Below are positions 53,264 to 64,000 of a stretch of DNA of 64,000 nt, one piece after another. Source of the stretch: Dallia pectoralis. Its lineage: Eukaryota; Chordata; Actinopteri; Esociformes; Umbridae. The notes below the pieces were generated by a model, which saw nothing but the letters and a program-made list of their open reading frames with translations, searched no databases and was not told where the DNA came from. The position numbers and the translations under genes are program-made. Position 1 is the first letter of the stretch, and every line of letters begins with the position of its first letter. Location of the stretch: assembly GCA_029465975.1 (NCBI GenBank), contig CM055743.1, positions 14,178,410 to 14,242,409 on the forward strand. Direction: 5' to 3'.

Positions 53264-53702
53264 ATTGTTTAAGTCTGTCTCATACATCGAGTTTTGTCCG
53301 GAAATAATTAGTCAGTTAAATTATTAAAATTGGATTAAAGTGCAGTCTCTCAGTTTAAATTTCTAATTGGAGAAAGGTTTCATATGTAGCCCGTATTTTT
53401 CAAGGGACTAAAAGTAATTGGACAATTGAATCTAAAGCCGTTTCATAGACATGCCTGCCTCTGGAACGGGCTCACTGATCTTTTTTGAAAGTGTAATGTA
53501 CGATGTTGGCAGAATTACCAATGTAAATGAAATACAGGCATGAAAACGGGTCAGGGGTAAAAAGGTGAGAAGGATATTAACCCTATAGGGGGGTGCGGGG
53601 GCATGCTCCCCCGGACGAACATTTCAAATATTCCACACGTGAAAGACCTTTGTAGACACTATTAAGTAAATTGAGGTTTCCAAGTGATTTCACGAATTTT
53701 TT

Positions 53703-54685
53703 TAGGGCCGTCAATTAATTTAAAAAAATTAACAAATTAATCGCACAATCCTGTGATTAATCGCATTTTCCCCAAGTTGTTTGAAACAATGAAATAAATC
53801 AATTAACACAATGAAGTATATTTTAAATACATTATTTTATGATAGTCTCTCCTGTGAACAATACAGAATAGTCATTCTTATCAAATATAGCAACTTTATA
53901 AACAAAGTGTTGAAGTGCAAGTTATATATTTAAACCCTGAAGGTTATCAAAAATACTGGATCATCTTGACTATAGTCCAAATGAAATAAAACATTTTCAA
54001 AAACAAAATGACAAAGTGTAAGGTGAAACGATCAATGTCAAAGATAGATTATTTTAGAAAGTAAGCCTATAGGCCAAAATAATTGCACTATATGTAAAGT
54101 TGCCAGATTAATTTTAAAGAAGTCTATAACAGCCTTTGTAATATGAATGACAAACAGAATGAAGTGAAATTAAGTTTGGTTATGTCGGGTTGGTTAGGGT
54201 CTCCATGAGAGTGACGTTCTCTGCTTTCTCCAGCAGGTTATGTCTCAAAACAATTGTTTTAGAGGGTAGATTGTATGATGGGGATCCCAATGCAATTGGA
54301 ATGATTTATTTCAGTCCCTCGTCTTCTACTGTGTTTATCGGGCGGCAGTTTCTATCTATTTATCTAAAACATCGGTTAACGATTACTTGTTTGGTCAAAA
54401 GCCCGATTTGGCGCACATTACTGCAGTAACGCGGATTGGCGGATTGCAACATCAATAATGATCGGGTTTTCTGTCCTATATACTCTCTAGTAACGTAAAT
54501 AATGACCATGTGTTTGCTTTTATATGATAAACTAAAGACGAGCTGCTTCTATGTAATTTGAATTCGGTTTAGCAAACCTAAACCGAAACTTAATAAAGTG
54601 GTGCGTTAATTGCGTTAAATTATTTTAACGCGTTAAACATTTGAAATTAACGCATCAGATTAACGCGTTAAATATCCCAGCCCTA
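53703..54685. mobile_element. hAT-type nonautonomous element
   Basis: 983 bp with short terminal inverted repeats TAGGGCCG / TAGGGCTG and subterminal TTAATCGCACAAT / TTAACGCGTTAA motifs. Flanked by a perfect 8-bp duplication AATTTTTT (53695-53702 and 54686-54693). The 8-bp duplication is diagnostic of hAT. No transposase is present. Confidence 0.85.
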
Positions 54686-54693
54686 AATTTTTT

Positions 54694-57114
54694 ATGTTTA
54701 TTAAACATCTCTTACACCATTTCCTTAAAAAAACAAAGCATTGCAAAATGTGGGTGTCCTCTATAAAACAACCTGAAAGTGGTTTGAAGTTTCAAGGCCG
54801 AATGGTTAAACAGCTACTGAATTTATAACTTTAAGACTTGGACTTTATTGACGGTCCCTAACTATAAGCATACAGAGGTTTCTGTCGGTCAATCACCGGG
54901 TGTAGTGTGGCTGAGTGCGGGGAAACCGGACCTGATCTCGGCCTCCGAATATCCGTTGAATATCGAATATCCAACCAACTTTACCTCGGTCTGAGATGAA
55001 GCAAATATATCTGTTCGGGAATTTCTCGCACTATAAAAACTAACGGGAATGGTTTAAATTATGCGCAATCCCCACCATCCCGCACCGGAATTCAAGCCCT
55101 GCAGATCTTTAGCTGGCTAACATTGCGTTCTCCTGCTGTGTATAATGACTCAATTCATCAACCTGTATATAACAATAACTAAGCCTATCGCATCAGAACT
55201 TCTGAGTTACTATTTAAACCATCACTCACCAAATTCAGTCGATTAAATCGCCGAGGCCAGACGGGCTTTTTCAGCTTCTGAATTTGATGTGCCCGCTCTT
55301 GTCAGCACGAGCGAAGCCAACTGCTTGTAAACCAATCAGGTAACGGTATTCTCCTTCCTTCCCAGAGAAGGAAACTGGTGATGCAAGACCCTTTGCGCTA
55401 ATATTTTCATGCACTCGCGCACCTGTTCGTAGTTCAATAAATCTCTGGTACCTAACCCCCCCCACACACACACACACAAAAGATTTTCTCATAGAATCTA
55501 CACGATTCACGTAAGTCACCTATTCGGGTTTCAAAACGGCGAATTTCGCCGAAAGGTGAGTGATTTTCATGCCTGGAAATAAACACCACACTCAAGGTAT
55601 TTACCGCCACACATTGTAAACTGAGGCTAAACTATCAGTGTAGTATTCTCTCGCTTAATGTAAACAGGCTGCAAGCATTTCTGGGATTTCGATGAGTTGC
55701 AGACTCACTACTTTTCCGTATGCTAGAGATTTGCAATTCAATTTTACTTTTTATGTTTGCTGTAAGTGTTATTGTCCTTTTTCTTGTGCCTGTAAATGAA
55801 AGGGGTGGATCCGTGAAAGTGCAGTTCTTCTTAGTTGGTGAAATATATTCTTGTCATGGTTAGGTGGGGGAACTTATGTCTGCCTCGTGTTTCCCGGTTT
55901 CAGTTTCATCATGATCTCATCCTCGGACTCGTTTCATTCAGTGTCTTGTCTAACCGTTCACTCCAGGTCCTTGTTGTAATGTCCCGAACGGAACAATAAG
56001 TTTAATGGAACACAACGTGAACAACCACGATTTATTTGCTAACTAGGCTGTTGTTCTGGCCCCAGCCTACGCCACTAACCATACAGTTGAGTATAACAGT
56101 TGAGTATGAAAGGACAGAGAAATCAATGGCCGTAAGACAGGTCAAGGATGAAAAAGAAAACAAACTACTCCTGTCACATCCACTTATTCCCGTCCCAAAC
56201 CACGCGAGATTACACACACAGAACTATGAACTTTAACACTTGGAACTTTAACACATAAACAGGTCCCAGGTCATTATTATGTTTAATTAGTATGTGTGTA
56301 AGTGTCTCCTGCTCCCTGTTTTGTGCTGAATGTTATGTCTTCATTTCGGTGAGTTTGTTCCACGTAGCTGCTTTGTTGAAGTTAGTCATCGCTAAGTTAA
56401 GCACACGTCATTTTCAAACTCAGTTATCAGTTTCAAACGCAGTTATATGTCCGTTCTCTGTTTTTCTTTAATAAAACTTTCTGAGAGCTATTCCTGCGCT
56501 TTATTCCTCCCACACTCCAACTGAGATTTGTGACAATACTCTTTTTGAAGACCTCACATTTTCCCGTTTTTATTGACATATTTACAGATTAATGAAACAC
56601 ATGAATGTTGCCAGAAAAATAAAAAAAATAAAAAATATCAAACATTGTACAGAATCAGGGTTTGTAAGTCATCAACAAAACTTTGGACATATGTAGGAAT
56701 TGCTTAATTTACTTATGTACTTATACCTTATGTTAATGCCTATTCCCTGAAAAATACCTTTAACTTTTGAATGTATTTTTTACCTCTGGCCACGGATGTA
56801 ATGTGGTGACTAAGCCAGGCGCAAGATTTCCTTATTTGATTTTTTTATTCTTCTTTCAGGGTGTTCCAACACTTTTGACCGGTATTGTACAATATTTGTT
56901 GAAACAGCCATAAAAAGTATCTACATATCTTTTAGGTGCCTTGAATGTTGTATTTTTTTACTTAAAATTGGCTTTAGTAGCAATTTTCATCACATTGATA
57001 CTCGCCAAAAGGTTATGTAACAGGTGTGAATTCATCAACATTTCGGTCGGTCCACACAAGCCATAATAGCATTTTGTAAGCTGAAACACCTCACCGTACC
57101 CATGGGAGAACACC
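54694..57114. other. intergenic with LTR-like and Tc1-end fragments
   Basis: About 55855-56530 contains promoter/polyadenylation-like sequence of an LTR type (for example TTTAATAAAACTTTCTGAGA near 56469). 56860-56890 holds GTTCCAACACTTTTGACCGG, a Tc1/mariner-type terminus. No gene was recognised. Confidence 0.4.
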
Positions 57115-58181
57115 TCACATCCTTGAGATGTTCAAGTGCGTATGACCGGTCAGCATGGATGATTGTGACGCAGAACCAGAAGTATCGCAGTCCTCGATGC
57201 GCCTGATAGACTGCGTGTTGCGTCCGTCCTCGTCCTCAGCCAGCGCCCGCTGGTACACCCCGATTATGCTCCGCCCGAACCTGGATCCTCTCACGTTCAG
57301 ACCCATGCAGAAGTACAGCAGCGGATTGATGCAACTGTTGAGGTAGGCGAACCCTTTAGATATGTTCACTCCGACCCTGACCACTTTAGTCTTTTTGTTC
57401 ACCATCTTGGCCAGTAGAAAGCAATGGTAAGGTGCCCAGCATAGGAAGAAGGTGCAAACCAGCAATGCCAGGATGCGGAGAGGACGCGTCTTTCCCGAAA
57501 GGCGGGTACGTTTGATCCCTAGCCCGGCCAGGATATAGCAACTGAGGATGATGAGGAACGGGAGCAAGAAACCGCACAGGAAGCGAATGGAGAAAAGCGC
57601 TACCTTGTCACTCTCCGTGTACCCCTTGACATCCATCGAGCACTTGCTTAGGTTGAAATCGTCTGGGAAGACCTGACGATAGACAAAGTAAGGTGCGCTC
57701 AAAATGACGGCCGCCAGCCACACGACGCCGCTCACCAGGCGAGCGGCGCAGAGCGTCCGGCGATTTTTGGTAATTATGGGATGCCAGATGCACAGTGCCC
57801 GGTCGATGCTGATGACGGCGAGCAGGAAGACGCTGCAGAACATGTTGGCGTACTTGAAGAAGCCGTTGAACTTGCAGAGGAACTCGCCGAATGGCCAGTA
57901 GTTGTAAAAGAGCCTTTGATCAACGAGAACGAGCGGCTGATGCAGAAGATGAGGTCGGCCACGGCCAGGTTCACCAGCCACACGTTGGTCACAGTGGGCT
58001 TGAGCTTGAAACCAGCCACCCAGATGACCATCGAGTTTCCGGTAGTTCCCAGAACAATGGTCAGAATATATAGGACGTTGATGAAGTTGTCCATTGCAGC
58101 ATCAGTGACCTCCGGGTCATTTTCACCGTTGGTGGCTGAAGTAAGAAACTGCAAGGTCTTGGAGGTGGCATTGAGTGTCAT
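57115..58181 (-). pseudogene. chemoattractant-type GPCR, copy 2 (frameshifted)
   Basis: A tandem paralogue of the 42143-43180 gene, in the same orientation. It starts MTLNATSKTLQFLTSATNGE after a TTTTCGCAG acceptor. The frame is intact through TM1-TM2 (NLAVADLIFC). It is then displaced by a net 2-bp insertion at about 57912-57918 (SLIKGSF where copy 1 has PLIKRFYNYW). From FYNYWPFGEFLCK onward the second frame is intact to the stop: DRA, CWAPYH, SCINPLLYF and the YQRALAEDEDG tail, ending LNISRM. There is only one lesion in about 355 codons, so a recent pseudogene, a segregating null or a sequence error are all possible. Confidence 0.85.
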
Positions 58182-58257
58182 TCTGCGAAAATAAGAAAGA
58201 AAAACTGAAAATATCTAGAATGTCAAGTCATCAACATGTAATGTTGTTCTTGTAGAC

Positions 58258-58310
58258 AGTGTGTATATGTATATGTATATATATATGTATATGTATGTAT
58301 GTATGTATGT
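58258..58310 (+). repeat. (TATG)n/(TA)n microsatellite
   Basis: GTATATGTATATATATATG then TATGTATGTATG. It replaces the outer left end of the Tc1 element that follows. Confidence 0.93.
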
Positions 58311-58355
58311 GTTGATTTATTTCAGTAATTTCATTTAAAAAGTGAAACTTGTATA

Positions 58356-59046
58356 AGGTTCTTTGTAAGGTTCGGAGGTTTGGCCAGTACCCTCCCCCAC
58401 CTTTGGGGATCCAAGCGCTTCCACTGAAATCTTAGCATGTACTAATTGTAATCACCTGTGGTTTGTCTTCTCACCTGTTCTCTGTCTGTTAATCAGTTCA
58501 TGTATTTAAGTCGGGTGTTGTCTTTTCTTCAGTGTCGGGGCATTGTTAAGGTATGTTGGTTCGTTTGTCTTGAGTCTGTTCGTTTGTACGGAGGTTTTGT
58601 TCTTAGTACTGTATTCCTGTCAGTCTGTGTATTTGTTGTCTCTGTTGGGTTTGTCTGGTTGTGGTTCATAGTCTGTGTCTATGTTTATGAGTCCTGTCTT
58701 TGTTTCTAGTTTCCTGTAACCCGTTTAGTTGTCCTTATGGCTTCATTCACTGTCAGTCCTGTTTTAGAGTCCTTGTGTGTTTCATACTGTGTCCTGTTTG
58801 CTAGTCCGTTTGTGTTTAGTTCGGTTATCTAGTCCATGAGTTCTTGTGTTTTAGTTTGTGGTATTCCTGTTTTGAGTATACTCCTTGGTTTGACGTTTTG
58901 GTTTTGTGTTTCTGTTTTTGTTAAGTATTCCCAGTTCTAGTGCTCCAGTGAATGTCCTGTCTGTGAGACGACAATTAAAGAGCCTTATACTGCGTCCCTG
59001 CGTTTGCGTTCGACTTCTGATTGCCTGTAAGAGGCCATTCATTACA
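58356..59046 (+). mobile_element. LTR-like insertion inside the Tc1 element
   Basis: A 691-bp block absent from the Tc1 consensus as I remember it, flanked by GTATA at 58351-58355 and 59047-59051 (a possible 5-bp target duplication). It contains TGTATTTAAGTCGGGTG and a late GACAATTAAAGAGCC, fitting a solo LTR with promoter and polyadenylation signals. The ends do not show canonical TG...CA, so the class is tentative. Confidence 0.5.
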
Positions 59047-59282
59047 GTATACATTCATTCCACACAGGCTGATATTTCAAGTGTTCGTTCCTTTTAATTT
59101 TGATGATTATAACTGACAACTAATGAAAACACCAAAATCTGTATCTCAGAAAATATAATAATATTGTGAAAAGGTTCAATATTGAAGACACCTGGTTCAA
59201 CACACTATTCAGCTAATTAACTCAAAACACCTGCAAAGGCCTTTAAATGGTCTCTCAGTCTAGTTCTGTAAGCTAAACAATC

Positions 59283-60258
59283 ATGGGGAAGACTGCTGAC
59301 TTGACACCTTGCACAAGTAGGGCAAGACATAAAAGGTCATTGCTAAAGAGGCTGGCTGTTCACAGAGCTCTGTGTCCAAGCACATTAATTGAGAGGCGAA
59401 GGGGAGGAAAAGATGTGGTAGACAAAAGTGTACAAGCTATAGGGATAACCGCACCCTGGAGAGGATTGTGAAACAAAACCCATTAAAAAATGTGGGTGAG
59501 ATTCACAAAGAGTGGACTGCAGCTGGAGTCAGTGCTTCAAGAACCACCGCGCACAGACGTATGCAAGACATGGGTTTCAGCTGTCGCACTCCTTGTGTCA
59601 AGCCACTCTTGAACAAGACACAGCGTCAGAAGCGTCTCGCCTGGGCTAAAGACAAAAAGGACCTGACTCCTGCTGAGTAGTCCAAATTTATGTTCCCTGA
59701 TGAAAGTACATTTTGCATTTCCTTTGGAAATCAAGGTCCCAGAGTCTGGAGTAAGAGAGGAGAGGCACAGAATCCACGTTGCTTGAAGTCCAGTGTAAAG
59801 TTTCCACAGTCAGTGATGGTTTGGGGTGCCATGTCATCTGCTGGTGTTGGTCCACTGTGTTTTCTGAGGTCCAAGATCAACGCAGCTGTCTACCAGGAAG
59901 TTTTAGAGCACTTCATGCTTCCTGCTGCTGACCAACTTTATGCAGATGCAGATTTCATTTTCCAACACGACTTGGCACCTGCACACAGTGCCAAAGCTAC
60001 CAGTACCTGGTTTAAGGACCATGATATCCCAGTTCTCATGGCCAGCAAACTCTGACCTTAACCCTATAGAAAATCTATGGGGTATTGTGAAGAGGAAGAT
60101 GAGAGCCCAGGTTGCTCTGATTGTGGCCTTCAGCTCTTCTGCATTGTTGGGTCGGGCGTATCCAGATCCAACAATGCAGAAGAGCTGAAGGCCACTATCA
60201 GAGCAACCTGGGCTCTCATAACACAGACTAATCAACTCCATGCCACATTGCTGCAGTA
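59283..60258 (+). pseudogene. Tc1-type transposase, multiply broken
   Basis: Begins MGKTADLTPCTSRARHKRSL. It shows decayed HTH codons, then RTTAHRRMQDMGFSCRTPCV and KPLLNKTQRQKRLAWAKDKK, a TAG stop, FPDESTF (first catalytic Asp), VMVWGAMSSAGVGPLCFL, FQHDLAPAHSAK (second Asp) and NPIENLWGIVKRKM (Glu). Several stops or frameshifts occur, plus an inverted duplication near the 3' end. It is inactive. Confidence 0.9.
60099..60219. repeat. inverted duplication within the Tc1 transposase
   Basis: Arms 60099-60150 and 60168-60219 are reverse complements over 52 nt with one mismatch around a 17-nt spacer (GTCGGGCGTATCCAGAT). The left arm is an inverted copy of the coding segment in the right arm. Confidence 0.95.
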
Positions 60259-60468
60259 ATTCAGGCAAAAGGAGCCCCAACTAAGTATTGAGTGCTGTAC
60301 ATGCTCATACTTTTCATGTTCATACTTTTCAGTTGGCCAACATTTCTAAAACTCCTTTTTTGTATTGGTGTTAAATAATATTCAAATTTTTCGGAGATAT
60401 TGAATTTGGGATTTTCATTAGTTGTCAGTTTTAATCATCACAATGAAATGAAATGAACATTTGAAATA

Positions 60469-61346
60469 AAAACCTGGCTACATGGTGCCACGACAATCTC
60501 TCTCTTAACGTCGGGAAAACTGTGTGTTCATCAGTGATGACCTCACATGGTCCAGGCAAGCCGACTTGGCAGAGAAAACTGCCCAAAAACGCAATATACT
60601 TCCTGAGGAGACTCATGAAGTTTGGTATGTCTAAAAAAACACTGAGCAACTTCTACAGGTGCACCATTGAGAGTATCCTGTCAGGCTGTATTACTGCTTG
60701 GTACGGGAACTGCACTGCTGCTGACCGGAAGGCCCTACAACAGAGGGTGGTAAAGTCTGCAGAGCGCATTATTGGCTGCCACCTCCCTTCTGTGTTAAGC
60801 ATCTACCAATCACGATGCCTCAGAAAAGCCAGAAATATCATTAAGGACAACAGCCACCCAGGCCATCGCCTGTTCACACTGCTCCCATCTGGTCGACATT
60901 ACCACAGCATTGGTACACGCACCTCCAGACTAAAAAACAGTTTCTACCCTCAGACCATCAGGCTTCTCAATCAGCAACACTGATATACTATCCATGTATC
61001 CACTACTGGCACCAGATCACTTATTGCAGTATTTAAGGTCTGCATACTGGCCATATTCACTTCATTATGTATATCTTGTAACTATAGTATGTTCTGTATA
61101 TTCACTACTGGTATTCACTACTGGCACTAGATCTCTTTTTTGCAGTATTTAAGGTCTGCATGCTGTCCATATTCTCACTTCTTTATGTATATTTTGTAGC
61201 TATGTATATTCTGTATATTGTTGTAATCCTGTTTTTACTTTTTTATTCTTCTAACTACGTAGTTGTTGCTTGCCATGTCACAAGAATTTCATTGTGCAGT
61301 TTGATGCAAGTCACACTGTACACATGACAATAAAATACTTTGAATC
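60469..61346 (+). mobile_element. 5'-truncated L2-type LINE in the Tc1 element
   Basis: It encodes the reverse-transcriptase C-terminus: IYFLRRLMKFGMSKKTLSNF, YRCTIESILSGCITAWYGNC, RKALQQRVVKSAERIIGCHL, and LFTLLPSGRHYHSIGTRTSR then LKNSFYPQ. The 3' UTR ends CATGACAATAAAATACTTTG then AATC, as in fish L2. It is flanked by a TTGAAATA duplication (60461-60468 and 61347-61354). Confidence 0.88.
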
Positions 61347-61465
61347 TTGAAATATACCAGTCTGTGTGTAATGAATAAATATAATATCCAGGTTTCACTG
61401 TTTGAATGGAATTACTGAAATAAATCAACTTTTTGATGATATTGTAATTATATGACCAGCACCTG

Positions 61466-61466
<1 letters not shown>

Positions 61467-61504
<38 letters not shown>

Positions 61505-62337
61505 GGAGTCAGACCTCCAAATCCATTGTGACAGTCCCGGGTCTGTCTGTGTTTTAGTCATCCAGTGACTGTGAGTGCGTGTATTCGCATGAGTCAGTTG
61601 CCTGGGTCTGTGTCTGTTCAGTTGAACCCTCTGTTTTCTTTGGCCAACTCGCACATCCACATCCGCTCAAGTTGAAAAAGCGTCTACATTCAACGTAAAG
61701 AAAACTGTCCAGCAAAGTACTTCTCAGGGCATGATCGTCGCCCGTCTTGGTATTGCGCCAAGTATCTCCGTTTTCTGTCTCAGAGATGAGAGCATTGAAG
61801 TGTAATGGTTTCGCTTATAATGCGACTACTCTCTTGCCCTAATGCCCTCTCATTGCAGGTCAGCATAGACACATGTTTGGTATCTCAGGGGCAAAACTCT
61901 CTGTTGTGCCCATTCCCATCAGTAAGCAGACAGTAATAAAAACAGTCTTGTTGTCTGGCAACCAATTAGCTTCCAGTCTATATAACTGATGGGTTTACAT
62001 AGATGCAGAAGTAATGGGTTATTGAGCCAGGAACTCACTCTACCTCTTTGACTGTTTTCTGGTTAAGTGTTTTTCTTTACGAGCAGAGGATTATTTGATA
62101 TGACGCTAATATGTTTTTAATTCCCTACTTTACTTTGATTGCCTTAAAGCTAGCTCTTAGCACTAGGCCTAAGTCAACATTGTTGGCTATCTGATAACTT
62201 TTCGAGTCCGCTGTTCGTGTACACGGTGATGGCGAAACACTATGATCACCTGCCTAATATGCTGTTGATCTTCTGCGTTCCACCGAAACAGCGCCGAACC
62301 ACAAAGCATGATTCACACAATACCCCTGAATGTGTCC
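61467..62337. other. GPCR copy 2 upstream flank
   Basis: A (TA)n run at about 61471-61501 is followed by sequence paralogous to the copy-1 upstream region (61790-62040, for example TTGTCTGGCAACCAA and TTTGGTATCTCAGG). No exon could be placed. Confidence 0.5.
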
Positions 62338-64000
62338 TACCACTGCTGGTAGGTACTCATCACTGCTGGTAGTTATTCATCACTGCTGGTAGGTACTCAT
62401 CACTGCTGGTAGGTACTCATCACTGCTGGTAGTTATTCATCACTGCTGGTAGTTATTCATCACTGCTGGTAGTTATTCATCACTGCTGGTAGGTACTCAT
62501 CACTGCTGGTAGTTATTCATCACTGCTGGTAGGTACTCATCACTGCTGGTAGTTATTCACCACTGCTGGTAGTTATTCATCACTGCTGGTAGGTACTCAT
62601 CACTGCTGGTAGTTATTCACCACTGCTGGTAGTTATTCATCACTGCTGGTAGTTATTCATCACTGCTGGTAGGTACTCATCACTGCTGGTAGTTATTCAT
62701 CACTGGTAGTTATTCACACTGCTGGTAGTTATTCATCACTGCTGGTAGTTATTCATCACTGCTGGTAGGTACTCATCACTGCTGGTTATTCATCACTGCT
62801 GGTAGGTATTCATCACTGCTGGTAGGTTCACTAGTGGTATTCATCACTGCTGGTAGTTATTCATCACTGCTGGTAGTTATTCATCACTCATGCTGGTAGC
62901 TGGTAGTTATTCATCACTGCTGGTAGTTATTCATCACTGCTGGTAGTTATTCATCACTGCTGGTAGGTATTCATCAGTTATTCATCACTGCTGGTAGTTA
63001 TTCATCACTGCTGGTAGTTATTCATCACTGCTGGTAGTTATTCATCATCACTGCTGGTAGTTATTCATCACTGCTTAGCTGGTAGTATTCATCACTGCTG
63101 GTAGGTACTCATCACTGCTGGTAGGTACTCATCACTGCTGGTAGGTATTCATCACTGCTGGTAGGTATTCATCACTGCTGGTAGGTATTCATCACTGCTG
63201 GTAGTTATTCATCACTGCTGGTAGGTATTCATCACTGCTGGTAGGTACTCATCACTGCTGGTAGGTACATCACTGCTGGTAGTTATTCATCACTGCTGGT
63301 AGTTATTCATCACTGCTGGTAGGTACTCATCACTGCTGGTAGTTATTCATCACTGCTGGTAGTTATTCATCACTGCTGGTAGGTATTCATCACTGCTGGT
63401 AGGTACTCATCACTGCTGGTAGTTATTCATCACTGCTGGTAGGTATTCATCAGTTATTCATCACTGCTGGTATCATCACTGCTGGTAGGTATTCATCACT
63501 GCTGGTAGGTATTCATCACTGCTGGTAGGTACTCACTGCAGGTATTCATCACTGCTGGTAGGTAGTTATTCATCACTGCTGGTAGTTATTCATCACTGCA
63601 GGCTATCACTCTGCTGGTAGTTATTCATCACTGCTGGTAGTTATTCATCACTCAGGTACTGCTGGTAGGTACTCATCACTGCATCACACTGCTGGTAGGT
63701 ACTCATCACTGCTGGTAGGTACTCATCACTGCTGGTAGGTACTCATCACTGCTGGTAGTTATTCATCACTGCTGGTAGTTATTCATCACTGCTGGTAGTT
63801 ATTCATCACTGCTGGTAGTTATTCATCACTGCTGGTAGGTATTCATCACTGCTGGTAGTTATTCATCACTGCTGGTAGTTATTCATCACTGCTGGTAGTT
63901 ATTCATCACTGCTGGTAGTTATTCATCACTGCTGGTAGGCTGGTAGTTATTCATCATCACTGCTGGTAGTTATTCATCACTGCTGGTAGTTATTCAGTTA
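62338..64000 (+). repeat. 20-bp satellite/minisatellite reaching the window end
   Basis: About 80 units of TTATTCATCACTGCTGGTAG with the frequent variant GTACTCATCACTGCTGGTAG. The first 350 bp are almost perfectly periodic. After about 62700 deletions, partial units and insertions (for example TTCATCATCACTG) become common. It continues past 64000. Confidence 0.97.

Larger units (their letters stand above)
58311..61466 (+). mobile_element. Tc1/mariner element with nested insertions
   Basis: The left inverted repeat TTGATTTATTTCAGTAATTT (58312) matches the right end (GGAATTACTGAAATAAATCA at about 61408-61427), which continues to ATGACCAGCACCTG at 61466. Inside are a broken transposase (59283-60258), an LTR-like insertion at 58356-59046 and an L2 insertion at 60469-61346. 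The outermost left terminus is lost. Confidence 0.88.

Noticed and set aside
62338..64000. CRISPR array
   Set aside because: Units are directly contiguous with no unique spacers and the context is vertebrate. The same reasoning applies to all other tandem arrays here.

Overview
The window is nuclear DNA from a ray-finned (teleost) fish. It has vertebrate exon-intron genes with GT-AG introns, teleost Tc1/mariner, hAT, L2 and gypsy relics, and very long (TG)n and minisatellite tracts. The species cannot be fixed from the sequence. The gene pair macf1-bmp8 on the same strand is conserved vertebrate synteny (MACF1-BMP8A in human). Layout: 356-9250 holds the last four coding exons and the 3' UTR of the spectraplakin macf1 (+ strand). 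12191-22088 holds a complete seven-exon bmp8 gene (+). 25783-29390 holds znf706 on the minus strand, convergent with bmp8, with two coding exons and a probable 5' UTR exon. 42143-43181 (-) is an intact chemoattractant-type GPCR with a probable upstream 5' UTR exon near 45.1 kb. 57115-58181 (-) is a second, closely related GPCR whose frame is broken by a 2-bp insertion. The space between genes is a mobile-element graveyard. It contains converging Tc1 fragments (26.8-28.3 kb), a deleted gypsy retroelement interrupted by a hAT-like element (30.5-33.8 kb), an L2 3' end (36 kb), two more Tc1 relics (36.4 and 39.8-40.7 kb), an endogenous-retrovirus integrase remnant (47.2-47.7 kb), a NASP-like exon fragment (50.56-50.76 kb), a hAT element with a perfect 8-bp target duplication (53.7-54.7 kb), and a Tc1 element carrying nested LTR-like and L2 insertions (58.3-61.5 kb). 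The window ends in about 1.66 kb of a 20-bp satellite. The most unusual aspect is minisatellite growth on coding and splicing signals. In bmp8 an eight-copy 66-bp array duplicates the 3' end of exon 6 together with its splice donor, and a 19-bp array of about 47 copies is built from the last codons plus the stop codon. Other arrays begin within about 20-130 bp of the splice donors of bmp8 exon 3, macf1 and znf706. The genes do not form an operon or a single pathway: macf1 is cytoskeletal, bmp8 is a secreted TGF-beta ligand, znf706 is a small nuclear zinc-finger protein, and the GPCRs look like chemoattractant receptors. No prokaryotic features or CRISPR arrays are present.
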